DNA of 6,037 nucleotides from an uncultured Alphaproteobacteria bacterium (GTDB lineage: Bacteria; Pseudomonadota; Alphaproteobacteria; RUG11792), in contig CAUDEV010000058.1 in NCBI GenBank assembly GCA_958448685.1, positions 1-6,037 of the forward strand, written 5' to 3'. The position numbers were made by a program, and so were the translations under genes. Each line of letters starts with the position of its first letter. Position 1 is the stretch's first letter. The notes beneath the pieces were generated by a model. It made no database searches and had not been told where the DNA came from. It worked only from the letters and a program-made list of their open reading frames with translations. Of the stretch, positions 1-6,037 are shown piece by piece.

Positions 1-54
1 CCGGCAAACGGCTGATGACACCGCAGGGGCACCTATAGCGCTTTCGGAAGACAT
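1..54 (-). repeat. Left copy of a GC-rich dispersed repeat, cut by the window edge
   Basis: Read on the minus strand from position 54 down to 1, this matches the plus strand at 5906-5959 at 50 of 54 positions with no gap. The four differences sit in two small clusters: ATA versus GGA, and GCC versus ACT. The repeat begins with ATGTCTTCCGAAA, and similarity stops immediately outside that end, because the next bases (55 onward here, 5905 and lower there) do not align beyond one nucleotide. The block is about 59% G+C by hand count of the right copy, far above the surrounding sequence. In the ATG frame it reads MSSESAIGAPAVSSAVCR and runs off the window. Its true length cannot be seen. It could be a dispersed repeat, the end of a small mobile element, or the edge of a multicopy gene. 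Confidence 0.85.
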
Positions 55-101
55 ATTATTATCAATATATTTCCCAATCCCGAATTTAATTCAAAAGTGG
101 C

Positions 102-132
102 TTTATTTTTCAAATTGGTATATCATTATAAT
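102..132 (+). promoter_or_regulatory. Candidate sigma-70-type promoter for secA
   Basis: A perfect TATAAT lies at 127-132, 26 nt before the secA start codon, which would place transcription start near 138-140 and leave a leader of about 20 nt. The -35 side is weak: the T-rich stretch at 102-110 offers TTTATT with a 19 nt spacer or TTATTT with 18. The region is so AT-rich that TATAAT can occur by chance. The support is position: it sits in the only clear gap upstream of the gene run, between the left repeat and secA. No operator or riboswitch is visible. Confidence 0.4.
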
Positions 133-158
133 AACGAGTCAATTGAATCAAAATTAAT

Positions 159-2942
159 ATGCTTAGTAGTTTGTTTGGATTATTTGGAAATTTCAACACA
201 AGAATCATAAAAAAATATGAAAAGATAGTAGACACAATAAATGATTATGAAGAGGCAATTTCTGCGCTTTCAAATGAAGAATTGGCAAATAAAACAAACG
301 AATTCAAAGAGAAATTAGCCGGAGGAAATACCCTTGATGATCTTTTGCCTGAAGCTTTTGCAGTTGTTCGTGAAGCATCAAAAAGAGTTTTAGGTATGAG
401 ACATTTTGATGTTCAACTGATAGGCGGAATAGCTCTTCACAACGCTCAAATTGCAGAAATGAAAACTGGAGAAGGGAAAACATTAGTTGCAACATTAGCC
501 GTTTACTTAAATGCCTTAACTGGAAAAGGAGTCCATGTTATCACTGTTAATGATTATTTAGCAAAACGCGATGCGGCATGGATGGGACAAATTTATAAAT
601 TTTTGAATTTATCAGTTTCAACTATTGTTAACGGTATGTCGGATTCTCAGAAAAAAGAAGCTTATAACGCTGATATAACTTATGGAACGAATCATGAATT
701 TGGATTTGATTATTTGAGAGACAATCTAAAATTCCGTGAAGAAGATTTAGTTATGAGACCGTTTAATTTTGCTGTTATAGATGAAGTTGATAGTATCCTG
801 ATTGATGAAGCAAGAACTCCCCTTATTATTTCGGGAGCTGACGATAATGCTTCCAAGCTTTATATTGCGGTTAATGAAGTTGTGAAGGATATCACAGACG
901 AAGATTTTGAAAAAGATGAAAAAAACAGAGTAGTAACACTCACAGATAAAGGTGTTGAAAAAGTTGAAAAAAGGCTTATTGAAAAAGGTCTACTCGATGT
1001 TCCTGCTTTATATGATCCAAGCAATATAACAATAGTTTATCATGTAAATTGTGCATTGAAAGCAAACAAACTTTTCACAAAAGATATCGACTATATGGTG
1101 AAAAATGGACAAGTTCTTATTATTGACGAATTTACAGGACGCGTCATGGAGGGTCGCCGATATTCAGAAGGTTTGCATCAAGCTATTGAAGCAAAAGAAG
1201 GCGTTGAAGTGCAAACAGAAAGTCAAACGATCGCAACTATATCTTATCAAAATCTTTTTAGATTATATCCGAAACTTTCAGGAATGACAGGAACTGCTAT
1301 GACTGAAGAGGCTGAATTCGACGAAATTTATAAATTAAAAGTCGTCAGTATTCCTTCAAATAAGCCTGTTATTCGAAAAGATCTGGAAGATTCTATGTTT
1401 GTTACGCTTGCTGAAAAAGATCGTGCAGTATTAGCGTTAATAAAAGAATGCCATCAGAGAAAACAACCTGTTTTAGTTGGAACAACAAGTCTTGAAAGAT
1501 CTGAATATTTTTCAAAGCTTCTTATGGCAGTAGGAATTAAACACAATGTTTTGAATGCAAAACAGCATGAGAGAGAGGCATATATAGTTGCAGAAGCAGG
1601 AGCGCCTGGAGCTGTCACGATTGCAACAAATATGGCTGGTCGAGGTACTGATATAAAACTTGGTGGTTCTTTGGAAATGCGAGTTGCGCAAGAATGTGCC
1701 AATATAAAAGATCCAAATGAAAGAACAAAACGCATTGAAGAGATAAAAGCCGAAATTGACAGAGCTCATGATGAAGTTGTGAAAAGTGGTGGACTATTTG
1801 TTATTGGAACAGAAAGAAATGACAGCAGAAGAATCGATAATCAGTTGCGTGGACGTTCTGGACGCCAAGGGGATCCAGGAGCTTCGAAATATTTCATATC
1901 TCTTGAAGATGACCTGATGAGAAAATTCGGATCTCCAAATTTGATTAACAGATTTAGAAAAGTTTGCAAAAATGATGAAGAACTTTCATTCAGATGGATT
2001 TCAAAGGCTATTGAAAAGGCACAACAAAAGGTAGAGGCTTTTAACTTTGATATAAGAAAGCAACTTTTGAGATTTGACGATGTTATGAATGATCAAAGAA
2101 AAATAGTTTATGAACTTCGCAAATCTTTAATGCAATCTGAAAATGTTTCAGATCAAATTCAAGATATGATTTATGATGTGCTGGAATCTATAGTGACAAC
2201 AACTGTTCCTCAAGGTTCCTCTCCTCTTGATTGGGATTTGAAAGTATTATCTGAATTTATAAAAAAGACATTTAAAATAGATTTGGATATAGAAGAGATA
2301 TCAAATAATCCTGTTATGACTATAGATCTCTTGAAACAAATTTTAGAAGAAAAAGTAAAAGAAAAATATGATGCCAGAATGAAAAAATATACTGATAAAA
2401 TCATGCAGTATGTTGAAAAAGATGTTTCATTAAAAACAATGGATATAGCTTGGAGAAATCATTTAGTTGTTTTGGAACATTTGAGGAGGGGTATTAATTT
2501 AAGAGCTTATGCTCAGAAAAACCCATTAAACGAATATAAATTCGAAGCATTCAATATTTTCCAAGACATGATTCATAAAGTGAAAATCAATATTTTAACA
2601 ACAGTTTTTGGTTTTGAATTAGATTTAGAAAATCTGACATCCCCTCGAAAAACAGAGCAACCACAGCAAAAAACGGTCACAGATAGTGATGAACATATTT
2701 CAAGAAATGCATTATGCCCATGCGGTTCAGGAAAACGTTATAAACACTGTTGTGGCGCTATAGAAAATAAGACTTTTGTTGATAAAGAAAAAACTTCAAA
2801 TCAAGAAACGAAACAAAAAAAGCAATCTGTTTTGAAAAAAGCAAAAAGCGAAGATCCTGCAAAAATACTTCATGATTTCATAAAGGAACAAAGAAATGAA
2901 GTATTATCAGGTAAGCCGATAAGAGACAAAGAACTTGATTAA
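159..2942 (+). CDS. secA: Preprotein translocase ATPase SecA
   Basis: SecA is the cytoplasmic motor that binds secretory preproteins and pushes them through SecYEG by ATP hydrolysis. The 927-residue product aligns with the family from its first residues (MLSSLFGLFG, then RIIKKYEKIV), supporting the ATG at 159. Visible in order: Walker A GEGKT (104-108), Walker B IDEVDS (207-212), the preprotein-binding insertion (about 222-370), SGMTGTA (374-380), NMAGRGTDI (491-499) and QLRGRSGRQGD (562-572) of the second motor domain, the scaffold and wing region (about 610-755), the helix-loop-helix with AWRNHL and LRAYAQKNPLNEY (about 764-793), and a SEC-C zinc motif with C853, C855, C864 and C865. The last zinc ligand is Cys where E. 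coli has His. About 62 charged residues follow the zinc motif, which normally ends the protein. No Shine-Dalgarno is visible. The stop (TAA) is 20 nt before the next gene, so co-transcription is likely. Confidence 0.98.
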   Translation: MLSSLFGLFGNFNTRIIKKYEKIVDTINDYEEAISALSNEELANKTNEFKEKLAGGNTLDDLLPEAFAVVREASKRVLGMRHFDVQLIGGIALHNAQIAEMKTGEGKTLVATLAVYLNALTGKGVHVITVNDYLAKRDAAWMGQIYKFLNLSVSTIVNGMSDSQKKEAYNADITYGTNHEFGFDYLRDNLKFREEDLVMRPFNFAVIDEVDSILIDEARTPLIISGADDNASKLYIAVNEVVKDITDEDFEKDEKNRVVTLTDKGVEKVEKRLIEKGLLDVPALYDPSNITIVYHVNCALKANKLFTKDIDYMVKNGQVLIIDEFTGRVMEGRRYSEGLHQAIEAKEGVEVQTESQTIATISYQNLFRLYPKLSGMTGTAMTEEAEFDEIYKLKVVSIPSNKPVIRKDLEDSMFVTLAEKDRAVLALIKECHQRKQPVLVGTTSLERSEYFSKLLMAVGIKHNVLNAKQHEREAYIVAEAGAPGAVTIATNMAGRGTDIKLGGSLEMRVAQECANIKDPNERTKRIEEIKAEIDRAHDEVVKSGGLFVIGTERNDSRRIDNQLRGRSGRQGDPGASKYFISLEDDLMRKFGSPNLINRFRKVCKNDEELSFRWISKAIEKAQQKVEAFNFDIRKQLLRFDDVMNDQRKIVYELRKSLMQSENVSDQIQDMIYDVLESIVTTTVPQGSSPLDWDLKVLSEFIKKTFKIDLDIEEISNNPVMTIDLLKQILEEKVKEKYDARMKKYTDKIMQYVEKDVSLKTMDIAWRNHLVVLEHLRRGINLRAYAQKNPLNEYKFEAFNIFQDMIHKVKINILTTVFGFELDLENLTSPRKTEQPQQKTVTDSDEHISRNALCPCGSGKRYKHCCGAIENKTFVDKEKTSNQETKQKKQSVLKKAKSEDPAKILHDFIKEQRNEVLSGKPIRDKELD

Positions 2943-2962
2943 ATATAAGGTAAAATTGGATA

Positions 2963-4645
2963 TTGATAGTAAAGATAACAATAAATGGAAAAGAATATGA
3001 AGTCAGTGAAAATGAGACTATATTAAATACATGTCAAAAGCTTAATATATTTGTTCCTAATTTATGTTATTTAAAAGGATTTTCTCCAACAGGAGCATGT
3101 GGTTTGTGTGTTGTTGAAGTCGAAAATCTAGGTGTTGTTCTTGCTTGCAAAACAAATGTAAAATCCGGGATGAATATAATTACTGATTCAATCAACGCGC
3201 AATCAATTCGTAAGTTAAATATCGATCGTTTATTAAAAAGACATCATATAAATTGTTTCAATTGTCAAAAAAACGGGGTATGTAAATTGCAAGAATTTGC
3301 ATTCAAAATCTGTGGTGATTCTGAAAAATTAACTTCAGATTTTGATAAATTATCCCAAACTTGCGAACTGACTTCAGATTTATATTATGACGAGGGAAAA
3401 TGCATAAATTGTATGAAATGTGTGAAATTTCTAAATACAGTTTGTAATCATTTGTTAAAATCAGTGAAAGATTTGCAAACAATCGAGGATATTGAATCAG
3501 ATGCATTTTTAAATATATTTGATATTTGTCCAACAGCTGCACTTTTTATAAAATCCGAAGTTCCTGATTTTATATGCAAACAAACTGAAACTTATGATAT
3601 TAATGACGTATTTACAGCAAAAATTAATATTCTGAGTTATGACAACAAAATTATTAACTTAAATTCAATTGATACATATATAAAAGACCAAAACAGACTT
3701 GAAATTATTCACCTTCCAAACAGAGAAGTTTCAAAGGATGATTATCAAGAAGTGATGGATAATCTCAAACAACGTATACTATCAAATGCACATGAATTAA
3801 ATATATTTGTTATTGGTGATAATATTGATTTGGTAAGTTTTTCATATTTGAAAATTTTATCTGAGAAATTTAATAATGTTCGATTGTGTTTTAATGATTT
3901 TAATATACAAAATCGTTCCGCTTTGGGAATCAAAAGGTCTGAGTTAACATCTATGGATTTTGCTTTTTTCCTTGGAAACATTTCGGATATAGATAAATTA
4001 AGATTTTCTTTGAACAAAAATAAGTTTAAAGAAACTTTGGTTTTAAATATGGAAAATAGCCTTAAAGAATTAGGTGATGAAAAATTTTCAAAATTCAGAT
4101 ATCAATATTTGATTGTATATTCAAATATATTTAGAAAGTATGAGCCCGCATTTGTTTGGGAAAAAATAGAAAGTTTTGAAAAAGATTATTTCAATAAATT
4201 TGGCGTTAACTTAAACACTCGAATAATACCTCAAAATTTGTCGCAAATGCTTGTTTCTGAGATTGATTCTTATATTCCAATAACGGATCTATTTTCTAAA
4301 TTCAACAGACATGATATTTTATCTCTTAGCATAATCGGGGATATTGATTATGAATTGAAAATTCCTGAAGATATTTATGCGATATCAAACTCTGTATTTA
4401 AATATACCGGATGTGTTCACATTCCTTCAAAACATTATATTGAAGATGAAAACTGGTATATAAATATCTTTAGCGAATTATTAAAAACAAAACGAGCTAT
4501 AAATAGCAATTTAAAATCTAATAGAGAGTTCCTTTTTGATCTTATGGAAAATATTTTTGAAAATAATTTTGACTCCATAAATGATAAGGTTAAGCGTTAT
4601 ATTAAAAATAACTTTTTTGAAAAATATGATATCAAATATTTTTAA
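2963..4645 (+). CDS. nuoG: Divergent NuoG-like Fe-S protein (complex I 75-kDa subunit family)
   Basis: The 560-residue product begins with a 2Fe-2S ferredoxin domain (about 1-78; C35, C46, C49, C62), followed by a His-Cys3 4Fe-4S site (H94, C98, C101, C107) and a Cys4 4Fe-4S site (C147, C150, C153 and C189 in ICPTAA). These correspond to centres N1b, N5 and N4 of NuoG, which pass electrons from the NADH-oxidising module toward quinone. After about 200, TETYDIND resembles the start of NuoG's molybdopterin-oxidoreductase-like domain, but the rest is Asn/Ile/Phe-rich, diverged and short; NuoG is usually near 680-900 residues. No extra N7 cysteine set is seen. TTG at 2963 is the only standard start that includes the ferredoxin domain: a stop lies in frame at 2951-2953 and no early ATG exists. 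A weak TAAGG (2946-2950) lies 12 nt upstream. No other nuo gene is present. HoxU-like diaphorase subunits are an alternative, but they end after the N4-type site. Family assignment is firm; a complex I role is inferred. Confidence 0.85.
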   Translation: MIVKITINGKEYEVSENETILNTCQKLNIFVPNLCYLKGFSPTGACGLCVVEVENLGVVLACKTNVKSGMNIITDSINAQSIRKLNIDRLLKRHHINCFNCQKNGVCKLQEFAFKICGDSEKLTSDFDKLSQTCELTSDLYYDEGKCINCMKCVKFLNTVCNHLLKSVKDLQTIEDIESDAFLNIFDICPTAALFIKSEVPDFICKQTETYDINDVFTAKINILSYDNKIINLNSIDTYIKDQNRLEIIHLPNREVSKDDYQEVMDNLKQRILSNAHELNIFVIGDNIDLVSFSYLKILSEKFNNVRLCFNDFNIQNRSALGIKRSELTSMDFAFFLGNISDIDKLRFSLNKNKFKETLVLNMENSLKELGDEKFSKFRYQYLIVYSNIFRKYEPAFVWEKIESFEKDYFNKFGVNLNTRIIPQNLSQMLVSEIDSYIPITDLFSKFNRHDILSLSIIGDIDYELKIPEDIYAISNSVFKYTGCVHIPSKHYIEDENWYINIFSELLKTKRAINSNLKSNREFLFDLMENIFENNFDSINDKVKRYIKNNFFEKYDIKYF

Positions 4646-5732
4646 ATTACATACTAAAATTCCACTTTTTCCAGTATTAATAATCTATTCTATAACTTTG
4701 TTTTCACTGATAATTTTGTATTCAATAGGCGGTGGAGAATTTTTCCCTTGGTGTTTCAATCAATTTTGTAAATTAATTTTAGGAAGCCTTGCATTAATAT
4801 TTGCAGCTTCAATCAAGGTCACTTTCTGGAGAAAATATGCCTATGCTTTCTATCTGTTTTCTTTCGTCATGCTTGTTAGTGTAGCTATTATGGGCAAAGT
4901 TTCAATGGGAGCTCAACGCTGGATAAATTTTTATTTCTTTAATTTTCAACCTTCAGAATTAATGAGAATAAGTGTCGTTTTGATTATGGCAAAATACTTT
5001 TCAGGATATCATGTTGATGAAATAAGAAAAACTCACACACTATTTATCCCCTTTGTGTTATTAACTATTCCCGTGTGTCTTGTTTTATTACAACCTGATT
5101 TAGGAACAGCCATGCTGTTATTATTAGTTTTCTCTTCAATTCTTTTCATTTGTGGAGTTCAAATTTGGAAATTTACGCTTTCAATAATAGCTGTCGCTAT
5201 ATCAACTCCTATTTTATGGAACATGCTTCATGAATATCAACGACAAAGAATATTAATGTTCTTATCTCCTGAGATGGATCCAAGTGGAGCAGGATATCAT
5301 ATTATACAGTCCAAAATAGCCATAGGTTCAGGAGGAATTTGGGGAAAAGGACTATTGAACGGATCTCAAAGTCAATTAAGTTTCCTTCCTGAAAAGCAAA
5401 CAGATTTTGTTTTCGCTGCACTTGCAGAAGAGTTAGGATTTTTTGGATGCTTATTCTTGCTGATTTTATATTTTCTTTTGATAGCATATAATATACAAAT
5501 TGCCGTTCATGCAAGAAATAAATTTAACCAAATATTAGTTTTTGGATTAACAACAATGTTTTTCTTTTATATTTTCATTAATATCGCAATGGTTTGCGGT
5601 TTGTTGCCCGTTGTTGGAATACCATTACCTTTCTTCTCGTATGGAGGAAGCGCATTAATCATTTTAATGTTTTGCCAAGGTTTGATATTTGCAATAGATG
5701 CTGAAGAAAAATCTAAATTTGGAATAAAATAA
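4626..5732 (+). CDS. rodA: Rod-shape peptidoglycan glycosyltransferase RodA (SEDS family)
   Basis: RodA is a polytopic inner-membrane glycosyltransferase that polymerises lipid II during side-wall growth with PBP2 and the MreB elongasome. From ATG 4626 it has 368 residues and about ten hydrophobic segments, a normal length. Family motifs include GAQRW (95-99), FQPSE (107-111), LQPDLGTA (155-162), YQRQR (204-208), AGYHIIQSKIAIGSGG (222-237), LPEKQTDFVFAALAEELG (254-271) and the late signature VVGIPLPFFSYGGSA (329-343). The Asp in QTDF (residue 260) corresponds to the catalytic Asp262 of E. coli RodA. An upstream in-frame ATG at 4581 would add 15 residues and lengthen the overlap with the preceding gene to 65 nt; 4626 is preferred because it leaves a typical short cytoplasmic tail before the first membrane segment and a 20 nt overlap. 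Neither start has a clear ribosome site. Translational coupling to the upstream gene is likely. The usual partner mrdA (PBP2) is not in the window. FtsW is the main alternative, but the LPE..TDF and YQRQR regions read as RodA. Confidence 0.95.
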   Translation: MISNIFKLHTKIPLFPVLIIYSITLFSLIILYSIGGGEFFPWCFNQFCKLILGSLALIFAASIKVTFWRKYAYAFYLFSFVMLVSVAIMGKVSMGAQRWINFYFFNFQPSELMRISVVLIMAKYFSGYHVDEIRKTHTLFIPFVLLTIPVCLVLLQPDLGTAMLLLLVFSSILFICGVQIWKFTLSIIAVAISTPILWNMLHEYQRQRILMFLSPEMDPSGAGYHIIQSKIAIGSGGIWGKGLLNGSQSQLSFLPEKQTDFVFAALAEELGFFGCLFLLILYFLLIAYNIQIAVHARNKFNQILVFGLTTMFFFYIFINIAMVCGLLPVVGIPLPFFSYGGSALIILMFCQGLIFAIDAEEKSKFGIK

Positions 5733-5760
5733 GAATTACCAAAAGCTTCTATGATTCATA

Positions 5761-5781
5761 ATGTCTTCCGAAAACACTATA
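5761..5781 (+). repeat. Truncated, decayed copy of the dispersed repeat start
   Basis: The first 13 bases, ATGTCTTCCGAAA, are identical to the start of both full repeat copies. Compared with the left copy (minus strand 54 to 34) the match is 19 of 21, including the ATA triplet that the left copy has and the right copy lacks. Both mismatches are G to A changes. After 5781 the similarity ends. It lies in direct orientation 145 nt upstream of the right copy. Thirteen identical bases plus the continued alignment make chance unlikely, but the fragment is short. Confidence 0.6.
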
Positions 5782-5789
5782 TCTAACAT

Positions 5790-5809
5790 AACTTTTCTTA
5801 CGAAAAGTT
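5790..5809 (+). terminator. Possible weak terminator hairpin after rodA
   Basis: AACTTTTC at 5790-5797 and GAAAAGTT at 5802-5809 form a perfect 8 bp stem with a four-base loop (TTAC), 57 nt after the rodA stop. The stem has only two G-C pairs, and the downstream sequence (GGTTTCCTGTTTTG) is T-rich without a continuous T run. It is the best hairpin at the end of the gene run, but it is not a canonical intrinsic terminator. Confidence 0.3.
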
Positions 5810-5905
5810 GGTTTCCTGTTTTGTCAAAAATCAATCGAAGACAGCTTCTAGATTGGTTTTTGAAGATTTATAAAAAAATCCAGACGCTCAATATTTCTCT
5901 TTTCT

Positions 5906-5959
5906 ATGTCTTCCGAAAGCGCTGGAGGTGCCCCTGCGGTGTCATCAACTGTTTGCCGG
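5906..5959 (+). repeat. Right copy of the GC-rich dispersed repeat
   Basis: This is the plus-strand counterpart of the left-edge repeat (50 of 54 identical, inverted relative to it). It starts at ATG 5906 and, in that frame, reads MSSESAGGAPAVSSTVCR followed at once by TGA (5960-5962). The known similarity ends at 5959 only because the left copy reaches the window edge there; the true repeat may continue through GAGGCCTTC and beyond. On the minus strand the same bases lie in an open frame containing DDTAGAP and ALSEDI. Which strand, if either, was ever coding cannot be decided from two copies. Confidence 0.85.
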
Positions 5960-5972
5960 TGAGGCCTTCTTT

Positions 5973-6037
5973 CTAATTCACGCTTCCGTGCAGTGACTTA
6001 TTTTGATAGGTTAATTGTAAAGTCACAACTTCTTCAA
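5973..6037 (-). CDS. Possible 3' end of a gene entering from the right edge
   Basis: On the minus strand a frame open from the window edge (first full codon at 6035) ends at TAG, 5975-5973, after 20 residues ending KSLHGSVN. The peptide is ordinary in composition and is not recognised. An open run of 20 codons is easily expected by chance, so this is only a candidate. If real, the gene would converge on rodA and end just before the right repeat, which would place the repeat in its 3' flank. Confidence 0.15.
   Translation of the reverse strand, partial: EEVVTLQLTYQNKSLHGSVN
5993..6026. repeat. Short spaced inverted repeat beyond the right repeat copy
   Basis: GTGACTT (5993-5999) and AAGTCAC (6020-6026) are perfect 7 bp inverted arms separated by 20 AT-rich bases. 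A nearby four-pair mini-hairpin, CACG-CTTC-CGTG, lies at 5979-5990. Neither resembles a standard terminator. They may be part of the repeat element's outer region or may be chance. Confidence 0.25.

Larger units (their letters stand above)
5733..6037. other. Intergenic region with repeats, no convincing complete gene
   Basis: This 305 nt stretch after rodA contains a decayed repeat start (5761-5781), a small hairpin (5790-5809), an unassigned AT-rich spacer, the GC-rich right repeat (5906-5959), a spaced inverted repeat (5993-6026) and, on the minus strand, a frame entering from the window edge that stops at 5973. A plus-strand frame of 71 codons spans 5761-5976 but looks accidental. No tRNA, rRNA or CRISPR signal is visible. 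The run of repeat material suggests a site where elements have inserted and decayed. Confidence 0.6.

Noticed and set aside
1..54. The GC-rich repeat as a piece of a structured RNA such as tmRNA, RNase P RNA or SRP RNA
   Set aside because: None of the conserved cores of these RNAs could be recognised and no strong stem structure is present.
2..157. A plus-strand frame open from the left edge to TAA at 155-157, which could be the C-terminus of an upstream gene
   Set aside because: Beyond the repeat it translates AT-rich leader sequence that includes the likely secA promoter, and the two repeat copies share only the repeat part. Too weak to call a gene.
1454..1769. Antisense open frames of 85-93 codons within secA
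   Set aside because: They lie opposite a highly conserved motor domain, lack initiation signals, and have no recognisable product.
3745..4017. A 90-codon antisense frame inside the diverged part of the nuoG-like gene
   Set aside because: The sense frame is continuous with the Fe-S domains over 560 codons, while the antisense frame has no recognisable motif or ribosome site.
4581..4625. An earlier ATG for rodA at 4581
   Set aside because: It adds 15 residues not expected for RodA and extends the overlap to 65 nt; ATG 4626 gives the usual short N-terminal tail.
5761..5976. A 71-codon plus-strand open frame starting MSSENT
   Set aside because: Its start coincides with the decayed repeat copy, its last third is simply the right repeat read out of its own ATG frame, it has no ribosome site, and the product is not recognisable.
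1..6037. The window as a composite transposon, given terminal inverted repeats
   Set aside because: The cargo is housekeeping genes, no transposase is visible, the repeats are not at defined ends (sequence continues past the right copy), and no target duplication can be seen.
5733..6037. CRISPR array or tRNA in the region after rodA
   Set aside because: Only two copies of a 13-base match occur there with no regular spacing, and no cloverleaf-like arrangement was found.

Overview
The window is strongly AT-rich and holds three same-strand protein genes packed head to tail, flanked by two inverted copies of a short GC-rich repeat. The genes are secA (preprotein translocase ATPase), a divergent NuoG-like iron-sulfur protein (75-kDa subunit type of NADH:quinone oxidoreductase) and rodA (SEDS-family peptidoglycan glycosyltransferase of the elongation machinery). 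The protein sequences read as proteobacterial. Low GC, a degenerate respiratory subunit, tight packing with almost no Shine-Dalgarno signals, and dispersed repeats suggest a reduced genome, possibly a host-associated alphaproteobacterium of the Rickettsiales/Holosporales kind. That placement is inference from general sequence character; no tree was built. UGA is not used for Trp in these genes, so the standard bacterial code fits.

Layout: 1-54 is the left copy of the repeat, lying on the minus strand and cut by the window edge. 55-158 is an AT-rich leader with a perfect TATAAT box. 159-2942 is secA, with a complete motor, a SEC-C zinc motif and an unusual extra tail after that motif. 2963-4645 is the nuoG-like gene, starting with TTG only 20 nt after secA. 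4626-5732 is rodA, overlapping the nuoG-like gene by 20 nt. 5733-6037 has no convincing complete gene. It holds a decayed repeat copy (5761-5781), a small AT-rich hairpin, the right repeat copy (5906-5959) and a possible 3' end of a gene entering from the right on the minus strand.

The spacing (20 nt gap, then a 20 nt overlap) suggests a single transcription unit from the promoter ahead of secA. The three products do not form one pathway: SecA drives export, RodA builds the side wall, and the Fe-S protein would carry electrons. The most notable points are the isolated nuoG-like gene, which keeps all twelve cluster ligands of three Fe-S centres while its catalytic-domain remnant has degenerated; the SecA tail beyond the zinc motif; and the repeat family, whose copies all start sharply at the same ATG. 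The sequence begins inside one repeat copy and stops 78 nt past the other, so the window may be an assembly contig broken at repeats. I did not find a convincing new multi-gene system here.
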